Assembly (NCBI RefSeq): GCF_037975245.1
Contig: NC_092568.1
Span: 15,581,001 to 15,645,000 of the forward strand
Source: Apostichopus japonicus
Taxonomy: Eukaryota; Echinodermata; Holothuroidea; Aspidochirotida; Stichopodidae
Reading direction: 5' to 3'
Length of the DNA stretch: 64,000 nucleotides
In this document: one piece after another, positions 1 to 14,100 of the stretch
Layout: each line of letters starts with the position of its first letter
Position numbering within the stretch: the first letter of the stretch is position 1
Notes under the pieces: model-generated
What the model was told of the DNA's origin: nothing
Database searches by the model: none
What the model saw: only the letters and a program-made list of their open reading frames with translations
Translations under genes and position numbers: made by a program

Positions 1-218
1 TTTCAATAATTATGGATATACATATTTCATATATGTTTGCTTTTAATGCACAGATATGGCTCTGGTGTATGCAAGATTCTGTGTGTTATTGGGTGAATAG
101 GTTGTATATTAAGGAGCAATAGCTTTCAGTTTAATTTTGCATGGAATAAATAGTACTACTGTTTGAATAGTTTATACTAGTTGCTGCTGAATTATTGTCT
201 ATTCTCTTTAAATTTTAG

Positions 219-3200
219 ATTTCTTCTGGAGCTGATGTGAACATGAGTTTGATTCCTCCAGGGGATGAGAAAGATGGACAAGAAGAGAATGAAGCAGCTA
301 AAGAGGGCTTTCAGTCAGTCACACCTGTAATTCTTGCTGCCAAGTAAGCAGTACTGTTGATTTCAGAATATCAGATATCAACTCTTCAGTGATAATATCT
401 TATATGGTATTACTTTTCAACCTAACTCTGAAACATACAAGCTTTTGTTGAATCTAGTTTTCCATCAGTGGTATGTGTAATGCACTAATAATACTTCAAT
501 TTGACATTGTTTTTATCATCCTTAATGGCATCACTACTCCTCCTTTAGCAGGATATCCACTGTTTAATTAAAATATTTATTGTTATATTTAAATATAATT
601 TGGGAACCCTAATTTATTTTTGCCATATTTCATCATTTTGGTGTGATTTTGGTTAGTGTACCAGAGATTCATATTGTGATGAACCTTAATTATTCAGTGG
701 ATCAATTCTTCAGTGGTTTAATTCTTCAGTGGATTATTAATTCTTCAGTGGATTAATTCTTCAGTGGATTAATTCTTTAGTGGATTAATGCTTCAGTGTA
801 TTTATTCTTCAGTGGATTAATTCTTCAGTGGATTAATTCTTCAGTGGATTAATTCTTCAGTGGATTAATTCTTTAGTGGATTAATGCTTCAGTGTATTTA
901 TTCTTCAGTGGATTAATTCTTCAGTGGATTAATTCTTCAGTGGATTAATTCTTTAGTGGATTTATTCTTCAGTGGATTAATTCTTCAGTGGAGTAGGATA
1001 CTACAAGTTTGTGAATTAATTCAAAATGTTTCCATAAGACATTTGACAAGGTAGCTGCAATTAAATATTGTGTTTCAGTAATTAGGTTTAATACCATATA
1101 TTTGTCTTTGCCCTGTCGCAGGAATTCTCTCTTTTCAGTTGTTGAGACTCTTCTATTAAGAGGGGCTTCATCTTCTTCCCCAGACAACAAAAGTAATCTT
1201 CTGCATCACCTAGCAGCATTGCAATCAGGTAAGACATCTTCCTCACTTAAATAGGTTTTTTTTATTTTACTCCTTTAAAAAAAAATGTTTTTTCATTAAA
1301 AGTTCTTGTGTTACCCAATTTTAATTGGTTAGTACTTGAAAAATCGTTTTTGTATTTGTTGAGTTATTTGTTTATCAAAGGGAATAGAAAGAATTGATGT
1401 TATTGTCATTTTATCTAAAATATTAGCTGTGGCTGTATCTCAAACATGTCAGGTGTGTATACATAAATAATGTAGACAAAACAGAAGGACAAGTCAACAA
1501 GATCTCATGAAAATGTTTCTTTTGACTGTTTAATATTCCATAGTGTGTGGATTTCATTTGTGGCTTTCAAAGAACTCAAATCCTTATGTATTTATCTTGA
1601 TTTCAGCTCCTGTAGAGGTCATCAAGTGCCTTGAACTTGTTTTAAGCAATGGAGTTGATGTTAATCTTTGCGATGGCAAGAAGCGAACTCCTTTGCATTA
1701 CGCAGTGGAGGCACTGACTCCTCACTCGACCACAGATGTTGTAGAATTCCTCCTGGAGCAAGGAGCAAATGTTCTTGCCAAGGATGAAGAGGGAAGAATT
1801 CCCCTTCACTATGCATTTTGCAAATTACAGAAGTAAGTAATATTAGTTCCATTGAATCTGAAATGACTGTGACTGTTCACTACATGGGTGTATGCACTTC
1901 AAGGAATTACATCTAGCATCTTGTCATGGGTGCAGGCCCTGGTCTGTCTATTGAAGTTAGATGAGTGGCTTCATCAAATAACTCAATCGTAATTCTGTCA
2001 CAATTGGATTATTAACCTGAATTTGTGTGAAGTTACAAGCCATTTAATTTATTTGAATAATACCTGCCCAAAAACATAATTATCAATCAATAGTATGGTA
2101 ATCTTCCTCTGTGGCAGTCAAAAGTGATGATTCATTATCCTAAAAGTGTGAAAAAACAATGCTAAATTGTCATTTGGTCAGACATAACAGACATAAACTG
2201 AAATTAAGTTGATTATGTTATGTTTTACAGTCTAGATGACTACACCCAGCTGGATCCTATTGAAGTGGTCACTATACTCACCACTGCCATGAAAGGCCGT
2301 GGTATAGATATGGCCGACAAGCATGGTCGCACTCCTCTACATTTTGCTGCTTATCGAGGCGCTACCATCTCATTTACTCATCTGATTGAAGTAAGTCATA
2401 ATTTTCCTGATGTTTTTTTGTCTTCTTAAACAGCTTGCAGACATTTTGCCACTAGCTTGTCAGGCACAATCACAAATAAAAAAACGATGGAGATTCTCTT
2501 GGTGCTTCATCAGAAACAGAGAAAACCCTACTGGCTTCAACAGTATCCAGCCATATGTATTATGTTAAACATTAGTAGTTACTGTCAAGGCTGGTTAGGC
2601 ATTGACTGGCAGTCTATATCTGTTCATCATCATTTAGCAGTCTATCCACACTTCACAAAATATTTCTCCTTGTAATAAAATTTGTCAAGTTTGGTCAAAG
2701 TTTTACACACTGATGTTGAGTGCTGGATCGTTAATATTGTTAAGGAAGGTAGAAGGTCATGAAGGCTCTTACTAAATGATTGTTGAATAATACTTCAAAT
2801 GTCTGTACCCTCCACATTACTTTATAAGTCAAAAGTAATTTTGGATTTTCAAATTCTTGCCTCTGCCCACTCTGTGTGAATGATGACCAAATTTATTCGT
2901 AGTTATTTCCCTGTAAGAAAGCAAAATATTTATGAAAGTTGATCATAATAATATTGAGATCTTGGTAATGGATGTTTTAGAGGAATTTATTTATATTTAG
3001 GTCCTTTTTTCTGTCAAAGCTTTAAATGTTGTGTGAAATGCTCACTTGCTAATCTGTAAGTTTTATTGGGATGTTCAAGAAGCTGGGACCATGTTGGTCT
3101 TTATATACTATTCTCAGTATGTCTTTTACACTTATGATATGGTGTTGGAGGCAGTTCATTGGTTGACTGGAAAGTGCATAAACATGGAAGGAATTTTTTA

Positions 3201-5110
3201 TTTAGAGTTGGCAGTGTATGCTTGTACATTGATGTCTATATGATTGTTCATCGACTGCTGGCAAATTCTGTAACAGTAACTTTTGATGAAGTCTCTTATT
3301 AGGAATCTATGGATTCATTTCATTTCCCCAAATTAAAGTGAAAGAATCTTTGTTATTGTAATACTGCTTCTGCCTTTCAGTTGTTAAGATACCAAATGTT
3401 CTGCTTATATAGTGTTTTGTATCATATAAAGTGTTTTGTATCATATAAAGTATTTTGTATTATATCAAGTATTTTATATCATATAAAGTGTTTTGTATCA
3501 TATAAAGTGTTTTGTATCATATAAAGTGTGTTGTATCATTCAGTACATCACAGATCTTGATGCTGCTGATGATATTGGCAACACACCGTTATCTCTAGCT
3601 GTTGCAGGAGGACATGACAGGTAAGTGGCAGTCCAGATTGTTGGTTTGATTCTTCACCCTCACTTATCACCAACAGAACTTAATATCATGTTATTCCTCA
3701 TCTTTACCCAACCATTCCGATGTAACCTCTAGTACGAGCTATTATATTTCTAGCACAACATCAGGAGATTTGGTGCAGCTCTATTACTCCCCCACAAGTG
3801 ATACAACATATCCCATAGTCACCAATAGAATAAGCCAGAGACACATTGAGACAATTAACTCATAGTAACTAGTATTTGTAGGATGCATCTGTTGGAAATC
3901 AGAATCTCTCATTCATTCTTTACATGAAAGTACATTTGAGGTTAATAGTGGCATTAGAAGTACTGGACACTGTCTTGCAAGATCAGAATATTTTACGTTG
4001 ATGCACTAGAGTGGTTTATTCATTAACAGTCTTCCATCTATAAGAACTTGAATGAATGAATGTTGTAAATATGAAGATTCTATTGAGGCCAGATTATGAT
4101 TGGAGGATATAACTCCTGAATATTATGTGTAGTATGTAAGATATATGAACTACTGAGCATAAAAGTGACATGTCTCCCTCTACCTGCAGTATTGCTGTTC
4201 CTTTGATTCAGCGAGGGGCAAGTATTAATGTACAAGTGAGTCATGTTACCCATAGCTACAAGAAATGGGCAGCAGAGCAGAAGAAACAAAAAGAGAAAAC
4301 AGCTTGGATTTGGCAGAAGATGAAGCCACCAATCCCAGAGAAAGTTACCAGGGTATCTTTACTATATAAGGTAGTGGAGAAAGGATGGCAGGGTGTGCTG
4401 TACCTCTTAATGGACAAACTTGAGAGATTTGGACTCTGCAAAACAGCGATTGTACAAGTGAGTATTACAATATTTAAGTAGAATGTAGCATTTAAAGTAC
4501 AACTCATCAAATCAGCATAGCAGAAGACTACAAAGACACAGAACTAAAGCTTTGTAATACAGATGCCATGTTTTATTGTGTCTTGACTTGCATGCCTTCA
4601 CTGAGCTTGTCATATTCCAGGAATTGTTGTTTCTATAGGGAATATAATGTAAAACATCAAGTCATGGTCATGAAATTCAATTAAAGAACTGCTTTGCTTG
4701 GTTTGTGTCACTGTTTTACAACAATCAGAACACCAGAAACTAACAGCTGTCAATATCATGGAAAGAAATATTCCTACCCCTCATACTTACAGGTTATTGT
4801 AGTTATTAAACATTATATTCAGTTCATCTTACCATCTGGATGTAGCGGTTGTAAATAAGGTGACTGTGTCATTGATGTTTTTATGCTATGATGTGTAGTT
4901 GAGACTGAACTTATTTAATGTACTGATGGTAATCATGTCTTATTCCATTAGGCTACCATCGAAGCTGGCAAGTTACAGCTGGCCCTGAGTCTCATTCAGA
5001 AGAAAATGAAGAATCTCAGTGGACAGAATCTCCTGAACAATGACAATCAAAACATGCTGCATGTCCTGGCCCTGTCATGCAACAACACATCAACTGGTGA
5101 ACAATTGCAG
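219..5110 (+). CDS. pme-5: PARP gene exons 1-7: first ankyrin-repeat block
   Basis: Seven exons encode ankyrin repeats, recognisable from TPLHYA, IPLHYA, TPLHFAAYRGA and NTPLSLAVAGGHD, each followed by helices such as VVEFLLEQGANV. Ankyrin repeats are protein-interaction scaffolds; here they probably choose substrates or partners. Exon 6 (4190-4457) is unusual: after RGASINVQ it carries a basic stretch (KKWAAEQKKQKEK) and then a helix pair, before ending at a second donor. The basic stretch could serve as a nuclear localisation signal, which is inference. Exon 7 continues with MLHVLALS, another ankyrin-like helix. No methionine start context is seen upstream of 219. Confidence 0.9.
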
Positions 5111-8100
5111 GTCAGAGATGGAGCTAATCATTTCAAAGAAAATATATTCATGTTTGTAGCTTCATAGATAAATCCATTTGCTGGTCAATTGTTTTAATTA
5201 AGCCTGTCTGTTGCATCATGTTGTCATGTCGACCTACAGTGATCCAAAAGTTTGATTAAATTCCAGTATTCCTGTAAGGAGTTACAAAGATCAGCTTATT
5301 CACTGTAATACCCTTGGAAGTATTTGTTTAAGATAGAATCTCATCCATACATGCTTTTCCTCTGATTGAAAAGGTTTCCCACAGCAATGTGAAATTTAAT
5401 GTCATTCAATTGTCAACTATTTTAGATTGAAAATGGGTTTCATGATAGTTTCTAAATGTAGTATGAATGTATGTATGATGTAGTATGAATGTATGTAATT
5501 ATAATGATAATAAATGAACTTATAGAGCGCTAAAATCTACGAAGTATTCAATAGCGCTGTACAACCCTAATAGAACGCCAACTTGAAAAAATGAGTCTTC
5601 AAGCAAGACTTGAACTGACTGAGAGTGGGAGAACTCTGCACAGATATGGGCAGACCATTCCAGAGCATGGGCCTGGCTGATGGAAAGTTTAGTTCTGGGA
5701 ACAGTGAGAGTGAGTGTATTGCTAGAACGCAAGGTATAATGAGTATTGACCTGGAAGGACAGATCGTCTGACAAATAGGCGGGTGCCATTCCATGAATGC
5801 ACTTATACACCAGGAGCAGTACTTTGAACTTAATTCTGAATTCAACAGGCAACCAGTGCAAAGAATGGATGATGAAGTATGAATGTATGATGTATGTATG
5901 CGTGTACTCGTGTGTGTATGTATGTATGATGAAGGTATGTATGTATGATACAATGCATCTATGATTGTTGCAGTAATTGATGTCTACTGCTTGTATGACA
6001 ATTAATACCACTTCTTAGGTTGATGCAGAATCAAATGTCTAACACTAATCTTAATTGGTAATCTAGTATCAACTTGTACCCAGTATTGAGATGGTTAATG
6101 AACTTAATTATAATGAAGTTGAAGGCAAGACTTGTAGTGCACTGAACTGAAGATGAATATGTTTGGGAGGCCTAATGTGTTGTAGTTGATACAACACCAC
6201 ATAGCCTTGATTTGCACAAGTTGAATTCCTTTGCCAGGCACATGACCATCCAGTGTTTCAGTCTCTGAAAGTTTATTTAAATGGGTTTCATAAGAAGTGT
6301 AATATCTTCAGACATCAAAAGGCATAAATCGTATGTTAGTGTGCTGCATTAATGTCAGGTCTTAAGTCATGATAATAATATTGAAAACATTAACACTTTA
6401 GTCTAGACCTATCATGAAATTTGTATTCATAGACCTTTGATATTAATTGACAAATTTCTCCTGTTATGCATATAAGAATTACTTCATACAGATCACTGCA
6501 CTAATAGTTAAACTGAGTCTAGCTCGAATAAGAAATGGTGTTATGAAATGTCATCCAGCTGCATAAATGTTGTTGATTTTGCTGACTCATTTATTAATAT
6601 GATCCAAACTATTGGTTTATTATTCTAACTTCACTTTATAAAGGTTGCTAATGCTCTCATGGCTCTGGGTAACAAACCATCAGTGTTGGATGTGTATGGC
6701 TGTAGTGCTCTGACTTATGCAATCCTTTCAAGAAATATTCAACTCTGCAAGTGCTTTACAGGTAATAAAAAACAAAGCAATTATAGTTATCTTATCTTTC
6801 ATAGCTTATGTATGACTTGAAGAAAACCACAAGGGGAGCAGACTTTGTCATTAATATCTAATATTACTTATTTTGACTTCTAATCAGACTTTATATAGGT
6901 TATTGTCATACTAAACACTACATTGCCTTACAAATAGCAGTATAGAATGTAACTATTGTCATACTGGACACTACATTACCTTACAAATAGCAGTATAGAA
7001 TGTAACTATTGTCATACTGGACACTACATTGCCTTACAAAGAGCAGTATAGAATGTAACTACTGTATTGTCATACTGGACACTACATTGCCTTACAAAGA
7101 GCAGTATAGAATGTAACTACTGTATTGTCATACTGGACACTACATTGCCTTACAAAGAGCAGTATAGAATGTAACTATTGTCAAACTGGACACTGCATTG
7201 CCTTACAAAGAGCAGTATAGAATGTAACTATTGTCATACTGGACACTACATTGCCTTACAAAGAGCAGTATAGAATGTAACTATTGTCATACTGGACACT
7301 ACATTGCCTTACAAAGAGCAGTATAGAATGTAACTACTGTATTGTCATACTGGACACTACATTGCCTTACAAAGAGCAGTATAGAATGTAACTACTGTAT
7401 TGTCATACTGGACACTACATTGCCTTACAAAGAGCAGTATAGAATGTAACTATTGTCATACTGGACACTACATTGCCTTACAAATAGCAGTATAGAATGT
7501 AACTATTGTCATACTGGACACTACATTGCCTTACAAAGAGCAGTATAGAATGTAACTACTGTATTGTCATACTGGACACTACATTGCCTTACAAAGAGCA
7601 GTATAGAATGTAACTACTGTATTGTCATACTGGACACTACATTGCCTTACAAAGAGCAGTATAGAATGTAACTATTGTCATACTGGACACTACATTGCCT
7701 TACAAAGAGCAGTATAGAATGTAACTATTGTCATACTGGACACTACATTGCCTTACAAAGAGCAGTATAGAATGTAACTATTGTCAAACTGGACACTACA
7801 TTGCCTTACAAAGAGCAGTATAGAATGTAACTACTGTATTGTCATACTGGACACTACATTGCCTTACAAAGAGCAGTATAGAATGTAACTATTGTCAAAC
7901 TGGACACTACATTGCCTTACAAAGAGCAGTATAGAATGTAACTATTGTCATACTGGACACTACATTGCCTTACAAAGAGCAGTATAGAATGTAACTATTG
8001 TCATACTGGACACTACATTGCCTTACAAAGAGCAGTATAGAATGTAACTATTGTCATACTGGACACTACATTGTCTTACAAAGAGCAGTATAGAATGTAA

Positions 8101-11100
8101 CTATTGTCATACTGGACACTACATTGCCTTACAAAGAGCAGTATAGAATGTAACTATTGTCATACTGGACACTACATTGCCTTACAGAGAGCAGTATAGA
8201 ATGTAACTACTGTATTGTCATACTGGACACTACATTGCCTTACAAAGAGCAGTATAGAATGTAACTATTGTCAAACTGGACACTACATTGCCTTACAAAG
8301 AGCAGTATAGAATGTAACTACTGTATTGTCATACTGGACACTACATTGTCTTACAAAGAGCAGTATAGAATGTAACTATTGTCATACTGGACACTACATT
8401 GTCTTACAAAGAGCAGTATAGAATGTAACTATTGTCATACTGGACACTACATTGTCTTACAAAGAGCAGTATAGAATGTAACTATTGTCATACTGGACAC
8501 TACATTGTCTTACAAAAAGCAGTATAGAATGTAACTACTGTATTGTCAAACTGGACACTACATTGCCTTACAAAAAGCAGTATAGAATGTAACTATTGTC
8601 ATACTGGACACTACATTGTCTTACAAAGAGCAGTATAGAATGTAACTATTGTCATACTGGACACTACATTGTCTTACAAAAAGCAGTATAGAATGTAACT
8701 ACTGTATTGTCATACTGGACACTACATTGCCTTACAAATAGCAGTATAGAATGTAACTATTGTCATACTGGACACTACATTGCCTTACAAAAAGCAGTAT
8801 AGAATGTAACTACTGTATTGTCATACTGGACACTACATTGCCTTACAAATAGCAGTATAGAATGTAACTATTGTCATACTGGACACTACATTGCCTTACA
8901 AAGAGCAGTATAGAATGTAACTATTGTCATACTGGACACTACATTGCCTTACAAAAAGCAGTATAGAATGTAACTACTGTATTGTCATACTGGACACTAC
9001 ATTGCCTTACAAATAGCAGTATAGAATGTAACTATTGTCATACTGGACACTACATTGCCTTACAAAAAGCAGTATAGAATGTAACTACTGTATTGTCATA
9101 CTGGACACTACATTGCCTTACAAATAGCAGTATAGAATGTAACTATTGTCATACTGGACACTACATTGCCTTACAAAAAGCAGTATAGAATGTAACTACT
9201 GTATTGTCATACTGGACACTACATTGCCTTACAAATAGCAGTATAGAATGTAACTATTGTCAAACTGGACACTACATTGCCTTACAAAGAGCAGTATAGA
9301 ATGTAACTATTGTCAAACTGGACACTACATTGCCTTACAAAGAGCAGTATAGAATGTAACTATTGTCATACTGGACACTACATTGCCTTACAAAGAGCAG
9401 TATAGAATGTAACTATTGTCATACTGGACACTACATTGCCTTACAAAGAGCAGTATAGAATGTAACTACTGTATTGTCATACTGGACACTACATTGCCTT
9501 ACAAAGAGCAGTATAGAATGTAACTATTGTCAAACTGGACACTACATTGCCTTACAAAGAGCAGTATAGAATGTAACTATTGTCATACTGGACACTACAT
9601 TGCCTTACAAAGAGCAGTATAGAATGTAACTATTGTCATACTGGACACTACATTGCCTTACAAAGAGCAGTATAGAATGTAACTACTGTATTGTCATACT
9701 GGACACTACATTGCCTTACAAAGAGCAGTATAGAATGTAACTATTGTCAAACTGGACACTACATTGCCTTACAAAGAGCAGTATAGAATGTAACTATTGT
9801 CATACTGGACACTACATTGCCTTACAAAGAGCAGTATAGAATGTAACTATTGTCATACTGGACACTACATTGCCTTACAAAGAGCAGTATAGAATGTAAC
9901 TACTGTATTGTCATACTGGACACTACATTGCCTTACAAATAGCAGTATAGAATGTAACTATTGTCATACTGGACACTGCATTGCCTTACAAAGAGCAGTA
10001 TAGAATGTAACTATTGTCAAACTGGACACTACATTGCCTTACAAAGAGCAGTATAGAATGTAACTATTGTCATACTGGACACTACATTGCCTTACAAAGA
10101 GCAGTATAGAATGTAACTATTGTCATACTGGACACTACATTGCCTTACAAAGAGCAGTATAGAATGTAACTACTGTATTGTCATACTGGACACTACATTG
10201 CCTTACAAAGAGCAGTATAGAATGTAACTATTGTCAAACTGGACACTACATTGCCTTACAAAGAGCAGTATAGAATGTAACTATTGTCATACTGGACACT
10301 ACATTGCCTTACAAAGAGCAGTATAGAATGTAACTATTGTCTTACATATTTTTTATTGTTTTCTTGTGATTGATAAAATGTATGTTTCACAAGCTGTTTG
10401 TTTCTGTCTTCTAGATAAAGAAGGAGGAAATGTTAGTAGGGTCCTCTTTACCAAGGACAAGGAAAGAAGAATATGCTTATCTGCCTTCTTCTATTCTTTA
10501 GAGTGGAATGAATCTGCAGAGGAATTATGGAAGTAAGAATAATTATATTTTATGCCATTTCATGTAATTAATAAGAATTCCTAAAACAAAAATGTTAAAT
10601 GTACATTATCCAGACTACAGTGATGTCATCACACTGACTAGGCTGTGTTGTTTTGATTTTCGTTGTTATATCATGCTTATAGGCAGGATAGCATATACGT
10701 TTTATGTCATTCTGTCAGATTGTGGGCCATGGTTGGTGACTCTATTCATGGTTTTGAAGCACCCATTTTGTAAACTGAGGAGTTGAAAGTAATGTTTGGG
10801 TGTTCCAGGATCACCTCATGGCTGCTTAATTGCTGTCATAAAGTTACTTTCACTGTGCCGTGATGCTATGGTATACATTAACAAATAAACCTGGATTGAA
10901 ACTACTTTTCCAGCAGCAAAGGTAAGAAGCTCCCAGCCAGTATATCTAGTACCTGTTAGTACACTGTGTAAAGGCAAATCTTGTACACTTGCATTCATTA
11001 TAAGCAGCACAGGAATAAGAAAGTAAAAAATGGATCAAAAGTAGAAAGTGGGAATTCTTCATGAGGCACAAGGAATCTATGCGATGGTGATGGCGTGCGT

Positions 11101-14100
11101 GTGATTATGTATGTGACACTTGTTTGTAAACACTGTAACTCAAAGAGTTGATGGATGGATTAACTTCATACTTAATGTGTAGATCAGTTTTATTGAGTAC
11201 AAGAAGCCTATTGTGTTCTGTGAAGTTCACTGGTTATTTGGGGTCAACAGAGGTCAAAGACTGAAAACTTTGTGAACATAATCACTCAAAAAGTACATCT
11301 GTCTTGAAATTCATATCTATTATGTAGATCCAGCCTGGTGATTGCAACAATCCTATTGAAATTGGTAATAATAATAATAATAATTATTTATGTAGTGATT
11401 ATACCGACAGTCTCAATGCGCTTTACAGAAACAAAATGAGTACAAAAATAAAACATTGTAGAACAAAAGAGGTCAAAGGTCACAAGAGGTCAACAGGTTT
11501 CAAAGTCTGAAAACCTGTTAAACATGATAACACCTAAGTTAAAGCTACAATTAATCTGTGTATCCCCCAATGCTATGATTTTGTTTGGTGAACATAGTTT
11601 GATCAAAATCAGTTCAGTTTAGTTCTGTGAAGGGGATCTTTAGAGCTTCAACCAAACATACCTGGCATCCAGGTAATGAAATCTGCTTCAGGGATCATAC
11701 TCTTGATTTAAACATGCACTTAAACCTCCTGTTAGTTTATCCTCTCTGAGCTTCAATGTGGTCATTAGGTTATCTCAAATGGGCACAAGCTAGCTCAAGG
11801 GGTCAAAAGGTTATCTCAAATGGTGGAAAAATTTGCCATTTTGTCACAAATATTTCACAATGTATAAACAATGTCATCTAGTTCTCAACATTTATTGAAA
11901 GGATCACTGGCTCAAAATTGGTAAAATGAGTCTATATTTCACATAGGAAGATTGTTCTTTCTAGATATTGAAACATGTTGGTTTAAAGTTTGATACTGTA
12001 AATCCTTATGAGTAAATGACATGGTTGATGCCCACAAGGGATGCTACAAAGCTTTTCTGGTTCTCACTTGATTCTTGGACAAATTTAAGTCACTTGCTCT
12101 CAATTAGTCAGATAGTTGTTTTGAATTTTGAGCATATTGTATGGCAAGGAATACCAAGCTAACTGGCTTTCTGGTTTTATTTATCACAAGAGATGTTGCT
12201 GGTCGTATTATTCTCCAAGTATCTGTGTACATGAACAAACTTTGCAGAGCGTTGAAGTAATTGCCTGCACTAAATGGTTACACAAAGATAATCTGTCATC
12301 TATGGCCACATTTCTTCATCTTTTTGCTATTTATTAGCAAGAATCTGTACTTTTACCAGTGTGGTGTGTCAGATGTATGTTATCAGGTTCTTTCAGCTGC
12401 ATTTAAAAATGATTCATTTTCCAATATACAGTCACTTCTAAGGCAACATGCATTTGTATTTATGACCACAAACTCCTACAATTCTTCTTGCTTACAAAGA
12501 CTGATTTTTAGGCAACCAATGTCCTCAAACCAAGTACTGAAAATGCCAGATTGGAGCCAGGTTGGCTCTGTTCAGTCACCATCTTTGCACCACAAGTTTC
12601 ATATCTGGAAGCCTCCCATGGTCAGCCAGACCCCCTTGATGGCAGCCATCAGAACCAGTGATTTTCAGTTTGTCAAATTCTTGTTGAAAAATGGAGCAGA
12701 TGTCAACAAGACTGATATGTCTGAGCAAGTTTCTCCATTGATGGTCGCTGTGCAAGCTGTAAGACTTTTGTTCAGTTTCAGTAACAAACTCATTAATTAA
12801 GAATAAAATTGCCAAGATTTATACAATAATAATTCACAAGTTATGTCCACCTCAATAGAAGTATATGGAAATAACATGGTAGAGTTAGGAACAAAGCTAT
12901 TGCAAGTTATCTAGAAATAGTCCACTATGCACTCATGTTTCCTGAAAAAAATTCTCAATTAAATATGAATTATCTGTAGTAATGTGTGGAGCATCACTGT
13001 TAAGTCTATGCCATGGTAATGTATTGGGTTGGAAACTGTTACTTCCTTCACAGAGTAAACAATCTTCAAATCATCTTATTTTTTCTTTTTAGTTGTTGCA
13101 CTTTCTCTTAGCAAAATACCCCTGTAAAATGTGTATCTTCTTCTTTACTTAGAACGATGTTAATATTGTTAAACTCCTCTTGAACAAAGAGTATAATCCT
13201 GACAAACAGACACAACGGATGTATGCAAAGAACACAACAATTGGAAGCTTTGGAACCTCAGTCTGGCAAGGTACTTATCAATCTATCTGTCTGTCCGTCC
13301 ATCTATTTATCTATTTATCCATCCACCCATCCATTCATTCATTTTAACTTTCCCATATGGAGGAACTCACATTGATCAATTAGTGGGGAAAGTTGTGATT
13401 CTGTGGTAAACATTTTATTTGTTGTTATTGATAATCTGTTAGCTTCAGATTATGATGGGTTGTTGTCATGATTTCTTGCCGAAGGCAAAAGGAATATATC
13501 CAATGGTGATTTTTTTTTTTTATGTATGCCTGCATGATGACTGTTTGTATTATATGTACATTCATAGGTGAGAAACTAATGAAGTTATTGTATATGCTCT
13601 AAGGAAAATCCATTCCTCCTTTTACAACAACATTTCACACTCCCTCAAGGTCTCTTTGTATAGTAGGGTTCCCACTGATTTATTATCAACAGAAGATTTT
13701 CTCTTACCCCAAAAGATAAGCAGTAAGTCAATTGATAAATTTCTAGTACCTAGCATCTTAACAATAGGTCCAAATGTTATCATGTCTGGTAACCTATTGA
13801 AAGTTATTTTCAGGTGTCTGACAGAAACTTGCCTCCTTAAATGCTGACTTGAATATTCTTTATATAGCTAGCTACCATTTAGCTAACTACACAGATAGTT
13901 ACAATTTGTAGACATGTTGTTCAGAGGAACAGGAAACTACTCTAAGGGTTTATTTAATGATGTTCTCTACATAATGAGAATAGTCATCTCATCTTTGTTT
14001 GTCGTATGAAAGATCTGAATAATTTGAGAGAAGAATTTCAGTGAGGTTCTAACAACCTCTCTTGTAAATGCTAACTTGTGTGTTGCATACTAGGGAAGAA

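Noticed and set aside
5520-6011. 163-residue minus-strand ORF as a gene
   Set aside because: Its similarity is only to the tail of a LINE polyprotein, with a frameshift and target-site repeats around it.
6901-10343. CRISPR-like regular array
   Set aside because: Repeats are contiguous with no unique spacers, and the genome is clearly animal nuclear DNA; it is a minisatellite.
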